Shown: one piece after another, positions 57,499 to 64,000 of the stretch
How positions within the stretch are numbered: position 1 is the stretch's first letter
Layout of the letters: the number at the start of each line of letters is the position of its first letter
From: Entomomonas sp. E2T0
GTDB taxonomy: Bacteria; Pseudomonadota; Gammaproteobacteria; Pseudomonadales; Pseudomonadaceae
Reading direction: 5' to 3'
Length of the DNA stretch: 64,000 nucleotides
NCBI RefSeq assembly: GCF_025985425.1
Contig: NZ_CP094972.1
Location: forward strand, 1,674,001 to 1,738,000
Notes under the pieces: generated by a model
Told to the model about the DNA's origin: nothing
The model's input: only the letters and a program-made list of their open reading frames with translations
The model's database searches: none
Position numbers and translations under genes: made by a program

Positions 57499-57885
57499 TT
57501 AAACCATTCCTTTTTTGGTTTTATAATCAGTAATAGCTGCTTTAATAGCATCTTCTGCTAAAACCGAGCAGTGAATTTTTACTGGGGGCAATGCTAATTC
57601 TTCAGCTAACTGGGTATTTTTGATGCTACCTGCTTCGTCTAAGGTTTTACCTTTCATCCATTCAGTCGCTAATGAGCTAGAGGCGATAGCACTACCACAG
57701 CCATAGGTTTTGAATTTAGCATCTTCAATAACACCTTGGTCATTGACTTTAATTTGTAAACGCATTACGTCACCACAGGCAGGTGCGCCTACCATGCCAG
57801 TTCCTACATTAGGATCTTCAGCATCCATTTTACCTACATTACGTGGGTTCTCATAATGGTCGATCACTTTATCGCTATAGGCCAT
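57499..57885 (-). CDS. iscU: Fe-S cluster scaffold IscU
   Basis: 128 residues. The ligands Cys37 (GAPACGDVM), Cys63 (YGCGSAI) and Cys106 (KIHCSVLAEDA) are in place, as is the HscA-recognition motif LPPVK just before the last Cys. Clusters form here from IscS sulfur. Full length; starts 46 bp after iscS. Confidence 0.98.
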   Translation of the reverse strand: MAYSDKVIDHYENPRNVGKMDAEDPNVGTGMVGAPACGDVMRLQIKVNDQGVIEDAKFKTYGCGSAIASSSLATEWMKGKTLDEAGSIKNTQLAEELALPPVKIHCSVLAEDAIKAAITDYKTKKGMV

Positions 57886-57930
57886 TGTTTAATTCCTCAA
57901 ATCAGTTAATACGGTAATTAATCTTTATAA

Positions 57931-59145
57931 TTAGTGGGCTTGCCATTCTATTTTAGAAATATCTACACCATCTTTATACATATCCCAAAGGGGGGATAAT
58001 TCGCGAAGTTTGCTAACTGCTTCGCAAACTTTTTGTGCAGCTAAATCAACATTTTCTTCTGTAGTAAAACGCCCAAAACCAAAACGAATAGAACTATGCG
58101 CAAGCTCATCATTACGTCCTAGTGCACGTAATACATAAGAAGGCTCTAGTGATGCAGAAGTACAAGCAGAACCAGATGATACGGCTAAGTCTTTTAAAGA
58201 CATCATTAGTGATTCACCCTCAACATAGTTAAAACTTAAGTTAAGAATATTAGGTACGCTATTTTCTAAAGAACCATTCACATACACTTCTTCTAGTTGA
58301 TTAACTTGCTTGAAGAAATGATCACGTAAAGTTTTTGAATGTTCAGTATCTTTTTGCATTTCTAGTTTTGCAAGGTGAAATGCTTCTCCCATACCAACAA
58401 TTTGATGCGTTGCTAATGTGCCTGAGCGCATGCCTCGTTCATGACCACCACCATGAATTTGCGCTTCGATTCTTACTCTTGGCTTACGTTGTACATACAG
58501 AGCACCAATGCCTTTTGGGCCATATATTTTATGAGCGCAAACAGACATTAAGTCAACTTTAAGTTCTTCTAAATTAATAGGTAGTTTGCCTGCTGATTGA
58601 GCAGCATCTACATGGAGTAATACACCTTTAGAACGTGTTAACTCACCAATAGCAGCAATATCATTGATAGTGCCGATTTCGTTATTGACATGCATGATTG
58701 ACACAAGGATAGTATCTTCGCGTAATGCATCTTTGATCATGTCTACAGTAATTTCACCTTGTTCTGTAGGTGTAAGATAGGTTACTTCAAAGCCTTCACG
58801 TTCTAGTTGACGCATGGTATCAAGTACAGCTTTGTGTTCAATTTTTGAAGTAATAAGGTGTTTACCTTTACTTGCATAGAAATGAGCAGCACCTTTTATG
58901 GCAAGATTATCTGATTCAGTAGCGCCTGATGTCCAAACTATTTCACGTGGGTCGGCACCTAGTAGGTCAGCCACTTGGCGGCGAGCATTTTCAACAGCTT
59001 CTTCTGCTCTCCAACCAAAAATATGAGAACGAGATGCTGGATTACCAAAATTCCCTTCCATTGTTAGGCAATCGATCATTTTTTTTGCAACACGTGGATC
59101 TACAGGGGTAGTGGCAGAATAATCTAAATAAATTGGAGAGCTCAT
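57931..59145 (-). CDS. iscS: Cysteine desulfurase IscS
   Basis: 404 residues, the exact length of the Escherichia coli enzyme. PLP-binding Lys206 lies in [12 protein letters not shown] and the active-site Cys in the flexible loop [21 protein letters not shown] (about residue 328). It takes sulfur from cysteine for Fe-S clusters, tRNA thiolation and other acceptors. Second gene of the isc operon, 27 bp after iscR. Confidence 0.98.
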   Translation of the reverse strand: MSSPIYLDYSATTPVDPRVAKKMIDCLTMEGNFGNPASRSHIFGWRAEEAVENARRQVADLLGADPREIVWTSGATESDNLAIKGAAHFYASKGKHLITSKIEHKAVLDTMRQLEREGFEVTYLTPTEQGEITVDMIKDALREDTILVSIMHVNNEIGTINDIAAIGELTRSKGVLLHVDAAQSAGKLPINLEELKVDLMSVCAHKIYGPKGIGALYVQRKPRVRIEAQIHGGGHERGMRSGTLATHQIVGMGEAFHLAKLEMQKDTEHSKTLRDHFFKQVNQLEEVYVNGSLENSVPNILNLSFNYVEGESLMMSLKDLAVSSGSACTSASLEPSYVLRALGRNDELAHSSIRFGFGRFTTEENVDLAAQKVCEAVSKLRELSPLWDMYKDGVDISKIEWQAH

Positions 59146-59172
59146 CAGTTTTTCCTCACGGAAGAAATCATC

Positions 59173-59664
59173 TTATTCAAGAAAAGATGTTTCTATTTTA
59201 TTACTATTAAGTGTATATGCTGTTTGTTGGCGTTCATTTTGCCTACGGGCAACATCACGAATTTCACGTTTATTAACAAGATCAGCTAATGTAATACCAC
59301 TTAAAAAATCATGTATTTGTTGGCTAAGACCTTGCCATAAATGATGTGTTAGGCAAATATCACCAGAGTTACAACCAGCATGACCTTGGCAACGGGTAGC
59401 ATCTACTGTCTCATTAACAGCATCAATGACTTCTGCGATGTCAATATTTTCCATACTGCGGGCTAACTGATAACCACCACCTGGCCCACGTACACTGGTT
59501 ACTAGTTCATAACGACGTAGTTTAGCAAATAATTGTTCAAGATAGGATAGGGAGATATCTTGCCTTTCAGAAATATCAGCTAATGATACTGGATTATGTT
59601 CAGCATTGATGGCAAGGTCAAGCATTGCAGTAACTGCATAACGGCCTTTGGTTGTTAAGCGCAT
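59173..59664 (-). CDS. iscR: Fe-S cluster regulator IscR
   Basis: 163 residues. The Rrf2-type winged helix [18 protein letters not shown] ... [15 protein letters not shown] is intact, and the [2Fe-2S] ligands Cys92, Cys98, Cys104 and His107 ([17 protein letters not shown]) are all present. With a cluster it represses the isc operon by binding a type-1 site; the promoter here carries such a site. First gene of the operon. Confidence 0.97.
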   Translation of the reverse strand: MRLTTKGRYAVTAMLDLAINAEHNPVSLADISERQDISLSYLEQLFAKLRRYELVTSVRGPGGGYQLARSMENIDIAEVIDAVNETVDATRCQGHAGCNSGDICLTHHLWQGLSQQIHDFLSGITLADLVNKREIRDVARRQNERQQTAYTLNSNKIETSFLE

Positions 59665-59696
59665 TAATTTGCCTCAATATCTATAAATATAGGACT

Positions 59697-59729
59697 ATTA
59701 TGCTATTTCCTACTATTTTAGTCAACTAT
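59697..59729 (-). promoter_or_regulatory. isc promoter with IscR type-1 site
   Basis: On the minus strand the site begins ATAGTTGACTAAAATAGT (59712-59729), which fits the first 18 positions of the IscR type-1 consensus, and continues to 59705 with a weaker half. The embedded -35 TTGACT and -10 CATAAT (59697-59702) are spaced by 17 bp, so bound IscR would cover the promoter. Confidence 0.8.
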
Positions 59730-59921
59730 TGTGTATTGAGAAGAATATTACTAAATTTAATAAGAATATTAAGAAGAGGTTGATCATTTTAGAGAGTTTT
59801 GTGATAAATAGCTATTTTTACTTAAAAACTAGCTGAATTAGTTTAGTTAAATTCTTAATTCCATGACTATACTGTATTATAATCAAAAAATTGTGTAGGT
59901 AATGAAAGGGTAATAGCTACA

Positions 59922-60842
59922 GTGAGGCAATATATAAAGTATCTTTTATCACTAAAACTTTTATTGTTAGTAGGAGTGGTGAATATTGGGTTTGCTCAAA
60001 ATACTGAGCAACAAGCATCAACAGCAACAAATAATGTTGCTATTGAGCCGGAGAATCTAACACCAGACCAGCGTTTTCGTGCTTCTTTAAAGGAAGGAAT
60101 GGTTGTTGGATACTTTAATCAGTATTGGGCACCTGTAGATAATATTGATAACAATGGTTATTACCGAAAGATAGTAACAATAGAAGGTGAGAATAGTTTT
60201 GTAGTACAAGATTTTTTTGCAGATACTAATAAAAAACAATCTGATCCTGTATTAATTCACAATATCTATGAGTTGAAGCAGTTAGGTTCTTTAAGAAGTA
60301 TTGAAGGGCCTTATGTTACATGGTATAAAAATGAACAAAAACAGTATGAATTATTGTATAAAGACAAAGGTGTTTTAGATGGTGTCATGCAGGTCTGGTA
60401 TGACAGTGGTATATTAAAATTAAAAGGTCAATATGATGATGGTAAAAAGGCTGGTCAGTGGACAGAGTGGCATGCTGATGGACGAATAAAATCACAAATT
60501 AATTATGTAAATAATGTATTAAATGGACCTTATAAAAAATGGTATGAGAATGGTCAACAACAAACACTAGGGAATTATAAAAATGGTTTGTTAAATGGCT
60601 TATGGATAGTTTGGGATAGTAAAGGGGAAAAAGTTTCTGAAGGAGAGTATTCTGCAAATCAGCGCATGGGGTTATGGACTTACTATGCAGAAGGAAAAAA
60701 ATGGGCTGAAGGCAGTTATATTAACGACTTACAGGATGATACTTGGACATATTGGAAAGAAGATGGCAGTAAAGATAAAGAAATTATCTATCAAAAAGGA
60801 GTAAAAATAAGAGAGAGCTATTTCAATCAAGAAACTCAGTAG
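59922..60842 (+). CDS. Exported YwqK/MORN-type repeat protein
   Basis: 306 residues. The start GTG 59922 has AAAGGG 11 bp upstream; an earlier ATG is followed by a stop. Signal peptide SLKLLLLVGVVNIGFAQ. From about residue 125 on, six or so repeats of the MORN-variant/YwqK kind appear (GPYVTWYKNEQKQYELLYKDKG, GVMQVWYDSGILKLKGQYDDG, GQWTEWHADGRIK...). Function is unknown; the family is often tied to antitoxin-like or envelope proteins. A paralogue lies at 63583-64000 on the other strand. Confidence 0.8.
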   Translation: MRQYIKYLLSLKLLLLVGVVNIGFAQNTEQQASTATNNVAIEPENLTPDQRFRASLKEGMVVGYFNQYWAPVDNIDNNGYYRKIVTIEGENSFVVQDFFADTNKKQSDPVLIHNIYELKQLGSLRSIEGPYVTWYKNEQKQYELLYKDKGVLDGVMQVWYDSGILKLKGQYDDGKKAGQWTEWHADGRIKSQINYVNNVLNGPYKKWYENGQQQTLGNYKNGLLNGLWIVWDSKGEKVSEGEYSANQRMGLWTYYAEGKKWAEGSYINDLQDDTWTYWKEDGSKDKEIIYQKGVKIRESYFNQETQ

Positions 60843-60865
60843 AAGTTATAATAGATAGGGATATT

Positions 60866-62275
60866 ATGATACGAAAGCTTTTATACCTAATGGGTTTTAT
60901 TTTTTTAGGACTGTTAGCTGTTTTTGTTATTGGCGTTTTAAAGCAAGAAAAACTAAACCCACAAGTTGCTGATATACTTACTCATAGCCTTGAGATTGAT
61001 AAAAAGACAATGGAGCAAAATGCTTATGTTAGTTTTATGGGTATTGATGCTCCAGTAGATATGGATTATTTTCTAGTCGGTAAACAAATAATTATTGATA
61101 ACCAACAAAAGATTAAGGCAGCTATTGTAACCAAAGACTCTAGATTAATGGAGCAATGGAGCTATTATAACCAAGGTAATGCATTAGAACTTAATTACCA
61201 AGTGAATGGAAAAGACTACCAATTTCCTTGTAAAAATTTAACAGAGTTAGGTTGTACAAGAAAAATTGTTGAGCATTCTAGATCTATAACACATTTAATA
61301 GAAAAAAATCATATTTTATTAGATCGTTATAAACAAATAATTAAATTACCTAATTACAATGGTTATTTCACATCATTATCAGCGCCAATACTTAACTTTC
61401 AAAATATGATGCGGCTTACTGAACTAAGGGTAGGTGAGGCAGTTTTACTAATTAATCAAGATCAGGTAGAAAAGGGTATTGTAATTTTACAAGAAGAAAT
61501 TGATTTTTATAAAAAAATATTATCAGGTCAAGATACCTTAGTTGCTCCTATGGTCGCGATAAGGCAACTATTAACTATTTATCATGTTATTGAAGATTTG
61601 TTAGATAAACCTGAATTAATGGATTATTTACATAATGAAGAAATTAATAGCCTATTAAAGCCTTTAACGATATATGAGCAACAAGCAATAGCTCGAGCTT
61701 TAATGATAGAGCGTAATGGTGGGCTTTATTTTTATCAGTCGCTTATTAATAAGGACAGATTAACTTTGTGGTTCTTGCTGTTTGATAGAAATGCCTCATT
61801 AAATAAAAATTATAAGTTATATGACTCTTTTATACAAAATGCTATGTTGGTTTTACCAGAAGCTTCTTCTTATTATTTACAGCAAGTGAATAAGCAAGAT
61901 GACAAAAAGGCTAAACATTTCTTAGTATATCTAATGAATGAAAAAGGGATTTTCTTTTTACATAATTTTTATGGTGAAGTTTTACTGAATGTGGCATTAC
62001 CTAACTATGATAGTTATCAGTTTAGATTATATGATCTATCTCTTTATTTATTGCTAGTAAATACTAAATTGGCTATTAAACAGAAAGGACTTGATAAGCA
62101 GCAAGTAGGCGATTGGTTGGTCACTAATAAAATTGTTAATCCTTATAATCAACACCCTTTGCAATGGAATGAGCAGCAACAAATGTTAAGTAGTGATTGG
62201 CTAGATGATACTAAATATAAGTATAGTAATAACGAACGAGATGGGATAAAACCAGTTATTTATATAGCGTTTTAA
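60866..62275 (+). CDS. Membrane-anchored protein, unknown
   Basis: 469 residues. One N-terminal helix (about residues 3-26, LLYLMGFIFLGLLAVFVIGVL) leaves a large extracytoplasmic helical domain. A Cys pair (YQFPCKNLTELGC) lies near 120-130. No family was recognised. It starts 24 bp after the YwqK-type gene with its own ATG and weak ribosome-binding site, so the two are likely co-transcribed. Confidence 0.65.
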   Translation: MIRKLLYLMGFIFLGLLAVFVIGVLKQEKLNPQVADILTHSLEIDKKTMEQNAYVSFMGIDAPVDMDYFLVGKQIIIDNQQKIKAAIVTKDSRLMEQWSYYNQGNALELNYQVNGKDYQFPCKNLTELGCTRKIVEHSRSITHLIEKNHILLDRYKQIIKLPNYNGYFTSLSAPILNFQNMMRLTELRVGEAVLLINQDQVEKGIVILQEEIDFYKKILSGQDTLVAPMVAIRQLLTIYHVIEDLLDKPELMDYLHNEEINSLLKPLTIYEQQAIARALMIERNGGLYFYQSLINKDRLTLWFLLFDRNASLNKNYKLYDSFIQNAMLVLPEASSYYLQQVNKQDDKKAKHFLVYLMNEKGIFFLHNFYGEVLLNVALPNYDSYQFRLYDLSLYLLLVNTKLAIKQKGLDKQQVGDWLVTNKIVNPYNQHPLQWNEQQQMLSSDWLDDTKYKYSNNERDGIKPVIYIAF

Positions 62276-62284
62276 TAAAGTTAT

Positions 62285-62311
62285 AAAGGAGTAATTATTA
62301 ATTACTCCTTT
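62285..62311. terminator. Bidirectional terminator hairpin
   Basis: AAAGGAGTAATT and AATTACTCCTTT pair over 12 bp with a 3-base loop, between the convergent unknown membrane protein and the ygaP-like gene. Confidence 0.8.
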
Positions 62312-62318
62312 ATAGGGT

Positions 62319-62849
62319 TCACTTATTCCAAGGCATTTGACCTAGAATTTTCATTAATGGACAGCAACCAACGAAACCTGCCGCAATAAGAACAATACCG
62401 ATAACGGGGATTAAATAGAGAAGGAAGCCAAAGAGACCTGTTAAGAAAGGAATGAGGAAGATTACTAGTAAAACAATACCCAAAGTAATTTGCATTTGTC
62501 TAACTAGTGACATTTTGGGGCCGTTTGTATTAGTGCCTAATAGGGTAGGTAATCCTGCTTCTTTCCATGCTACAAGGCCACCTTCCATATTATATACTTT
62601 GTCACCTAAATCTTTTGCTAAGTTACTAGCTTGTTGAGATTTTATTCCTCTCATACATTGAAAGATAACTTTCTTAGGCTGCTCTGCTAATACTTGTAGT
62701 TGTTGTTGGTTAAGTTGTTCTACAGGTACTGAAGCTGCATAAATAATATGTTCAGCTTGATACATATCGTTATCACGTACATCAACTAGAATAGCATCAC
62801 CTGCTTTTAACATTTCTTCTGCTTGTTTCGGGGAAATATTAGTAGTCAT
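62319..62849 (-). CDS. ygaP: Rhodanese-membrane protein (YgaP-like)
   Basis: 176 residues from ATG 62849, set by AAGGAG 7 bp upstream; ATG 62885 would lie inside the preceding gene. The rhodanese domain (about 1-100) has the active-site Cys65 in FQCMRGIKS. Two hydrophobic helices (about 118-165) follow, and the end MPWNK matches YgaP of Escherichia coli. It carries persulfide sulfur near the membrane. It starts 4 bp after the ArsR-type gene. Confidence 0.9.
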   Translation of the reverse strand: MTTNISPKQAEEMLKAGDAILVDVRDNDMYQAEHIIYAASVPVEQLNQQQLQVLAEQPKKVIFQCMRGIKSQQASNLAKDLGDKVYNMEGGLVAWKEAGLPTLLGTNTNGPKMSLVRQMQITLGIVLLVIFLIPFLTGLFGFLLYLIPVIGIVLIAAGFVGCCPLMKILGQMPWNK

Positions 62850-62853
62850 ATTG

Positions 62854-63144
62854 TTACTCCTTACAAAATGTTTGGTAAAGTACATCCATAATTTTAGTTA
62901 CTGCTTCGTTACAAATAGAGTAGTACAACACCCTATGGTCGCGCCGAAAAGTAACCATTTTTTCTTGCTTTAATTTTGCTAAGTGCTGGGAAATAGAAGT
63001 TTGAGGTATACCCGTAGCTTCTACTAAGGTTGTTACATTCTTTTCGCCTTCTGCTAATAAACAAAGAATTAATAATCGATGAGGGTTAGCAATTCCTTTT
63101 AAAAAATTTGCAGCAGTATTAGCATTTTCTTGTATCGTATTCAT
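62854..63144 (-). CDS. ygaV: ArsR-family regulator (YgaV/BigR-like)
   Basis: 96 residues, one winged helix-turn-helix (TTLVEATGIPQTSISQHLAKLKQEKMV). No As/Cd-type CxC motif is visible. Cys28 and Cys94 lie 66 residues apart, the spacing of the two redox Cys of the persulfide sensors SqrR and BigR; Cys78 is extra. It is paired with a rhodanese gene. Likely a persulfide-responsive repressor of the two-gene operon. Confidence 0.88.
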   Translation of the reverse strand: MNTIQENANTAANFLKGIANPHRLLILCLLAEGEKNVTTLVEATGIPQTSISQHLAKLKQEKMVTFRRDHRVLYYSICNEAVTKIMDVLYQTFCKE

Positions 63145-63167
63145 ATTACATCTTTTTCACTTGATGT

Positions 63168-63195
63168 TTTTATAATATCATAAAAATATAATATG
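63168..63195 (-). promoter_or_regulatory. Candidate ygaV operator/promoter
   Basis: An AT-rich imperfect palindrome (ATAATATCATAAAAATATAA and the following ATATGA) lies 25-50 bp upstream of the ygaV ATG. BigR/SqrR-type repressors bind AT-rich repeats near their own promoter. The sequence is also plausible by chance in this AT-rich genome. Confidence 0.35.
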
Positions 63196-63209
63196 AAAAT
63201 ATTTTTTAT

Positions 63210-63578
63210 TTACTCATCATAATATTGACGAATTTTAGTGAATAGTTGGCCAGCTAACCAACCACCTAAACTGGCTATTGGAAAAACCAGTAAAATAAGT
63301 ATTTTTAATTTCCAATAAGCAAAAGGAATAAGCAGTACTAAAGAAGCCCAAGGTAGAAAGATTTGACAGACTCTATCCGATTGAACCAAAGGATTAGCTA
63401 TTGCTAATGTAATAAAGCCACTCATAATAGGAATAATTAAACAGGTTATGACATTAAGCCAGCTAAAATAAAGTAATGCAGTAAATATAATAAGTGCACT
63501 TGCTGTACCCACTAGTATTGGAGGCCAAAAATAGATTCTTTTCTTAATCGTATTGGGTTGAGGGTACTGATCAGGCAT
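63210..63578 (-). CDS. Small polytopic membrane protein, unknown
   Basis: 122 residues with about four membrane helices (about 15-37, 38-62, 73-90 and 92-112). The short polar start MPDQYPQPNTIKKRIYF precedes them. Function unknown. Its ATG lies 4 bp after the stop of the YwqK-type partial gene, so the two probably form one unit. Confidence 0.6.
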   Translation of the reverse strand: MPDQYPQPNTIKKRIYFWPPILVGTASALIIFTALLYFSWLNVITCLIIPIMSGFITLAIANPLVQSDRVCQIFLPWASLVLLIPFAYWKLKILILLVFPIASLGGWLAGQLFTKIRQYYDE

Positions 63579-63582
63579 TTAA

Positions 63583-64000
63583 TTAGATTCCTTTTAAACT
63601 AATGCTGTCTTTCTGCCACTGTATAATGCCTGCTTTATAATATACTTGTTTTTCTACATTACCATCCATATCCCAATATTGCCAAAGCCCTTCGGGTTTA
63701 CCTAATTTATAGTTGCCTTCAATTTCTTTATTGCCATTAATAGAATAATAACTCTTAAACGGGCCTTCGGCATTGCCATTACTGACAATAATATCTAAGG
63801 CTTTATGACCATTGATAGACCATAAAATAAGAGGCCCATCAAAAATGAGGTTTTGTAGATTATAGTAATCCAGTGGTTGAAAATAATTGAGGTATTTAGT
63901 TTCTTTGATAAGAAAAATATCAGATTGTTTGTCATCAGTTTGTTTGTAGAAATTTTGAACCTTATATCCGTCTGCTGTAACTTCTACAATTTTTCGGTAT
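63583..64000 (-). CDS. YwqK/MORN-type protein, C-terminal part (runs off the window)
   Basis: The last 139 codons of a gene that enters from the right edge. Its first visible part, YRKIVEVTADGYKVQNFYKQ...KQSDIFLI, lines up with residues near 80-115 of the exported YwqK-type protein at 59922-60842 (YRKIVTIEGENSFVVQDFF...KQSDPVLI). YwqK repeats follow (GPFKSYYSINGNKEIEGNYKLG, GLWQYWDMDGNVEKQVYYKAG). It is thus a paralogue of that gene on the opposite strand, separated by about 2.7 kb. Stop at 63583-63585. Confidence 0.75.
   Translation of the reverse strand, partial: YRKIVEVTADGYKVQNFYKQTDDKQSDIFLIKETKYLNYFQPLDYYNLQNLIFDGPLILWSINGHKALDIIVSNGNAEGPFKSYYSINGNKEIEGNYKLGKPEGLWQYWDMDGNVEKQVYYKAGIIQWQKDSISLKGI

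Noticed and set aside
62850-62885. Longer start (ATG 62885) for the ygaP-like gene
   Set aside because: It would lie inside ygaV and lacks a ribosome-binding site; ATG 62849 has AAGGAG and matches the YgaP N-terminus.
1-64000. CRISPR arrays, insertion sequences, tRNA or rRNA genes
   Set aside because: No regularly spaced repeats, transposase frames, terminal inverted repeats or tRNA cloverleaf (other than tmRNA) were found by reading.

Overview
The window looks like a chromosomal segment of an AT-rich gammaproteobacterium of the order Pseudomonadales. The evidence is gene order and one RNA. bamD is divergent from rluD-pgeF. carA, a LysE-type exporter, carB, greA and a DUF4149 gene follow each other as in Pseudomonas. 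The run rsmB-fmt-def, then a divergent LysM protein and dprA, is also pseudomonad. The tmRNA tag reads ANDDNYALAA, the Pseudomonas form. The low GC content suggests a host-associated relative, such as an insect-gut Entomomonas-like bacterium; that is inference. No transposon, prophage, CRISPR array, tRNA or rRNA gene was seen.

Layout. 1-7.2 kb: the end of an ABC transporter ATPase gene, a PlsC-type acyltransferase, a DUF3592 membrane protein, a DUF815 ATPase, and an iron-uptake block (siderophore-interacting flavoprotein; exbB-exbD-tonB behind a Fur-like operator). 7.3-13.4 kb: housekeeping and small proteins (macro domain, thermonuclease, aroC, SppA-type protease, ogt, rsmJ). 13.4-15.5 kb: an accessory three-gene unit, a predicted papain-like cysteine-peptidase protein followed by two paralogous lipoproteins; I read it as a candidate effector/immunity module. 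15.6-28.4 kb: a flavin reductase gene with a strong Fur-like box, bamD, rluD-pgeF, carbonic anhydrase, def-fmt-rsmB, LysM protein, pentapeptide protein, dprA and mpl.

28.8-32.9 kb: an isochorismatase/pirin/amidohydrolase trio and a DUF3788 protein. 33-39 kb: carA-lysE-carB-greA-DUF4149, with a GC-rich leader hairpin before carA. 39-42.3 kb: methyltransferase, 3-hydroxybutyrate dehydrogenase, an unknown protein and a Sel1-repeat protein. 42.4-49.9 kb: purL and rne back to back across an 884-bp gap, whose rne-proximal part is a structured GC-richer leader. 50-53 kb: a three-gene glycan island (FkbM methyltransferase and two glycosyltransferases). 53.1-53.4 kb: ssrA (tmRNA), then a gene-free AT-rich gap carrying DnaA-box-like 9-mers. 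54.2-59.7 kb: the complete isc operon (iscR-iscS-iscU-iscA-hscB-hscA-fdx-iscX) with a recognisable IscR-type promoter. 59.9-64 kb: two related YwqK/MORN-type proteins, unknown membrane proteins, and a ygaV-ygaP-like persulfide-sensor/rhodanese pair.

How they connect: iron acquisition (Fur-like boxes, TonB system, SIP reductase), Fe-S assembly and sulfur handling form the main physiological theme. Nucleotide synthesis (carAB, purL), envelope assembly (bamD, mpl, pgeF, LysM) and RNA metabolism (rne, ssrA, rluD, rsmB, rsmJ) make up the core background.
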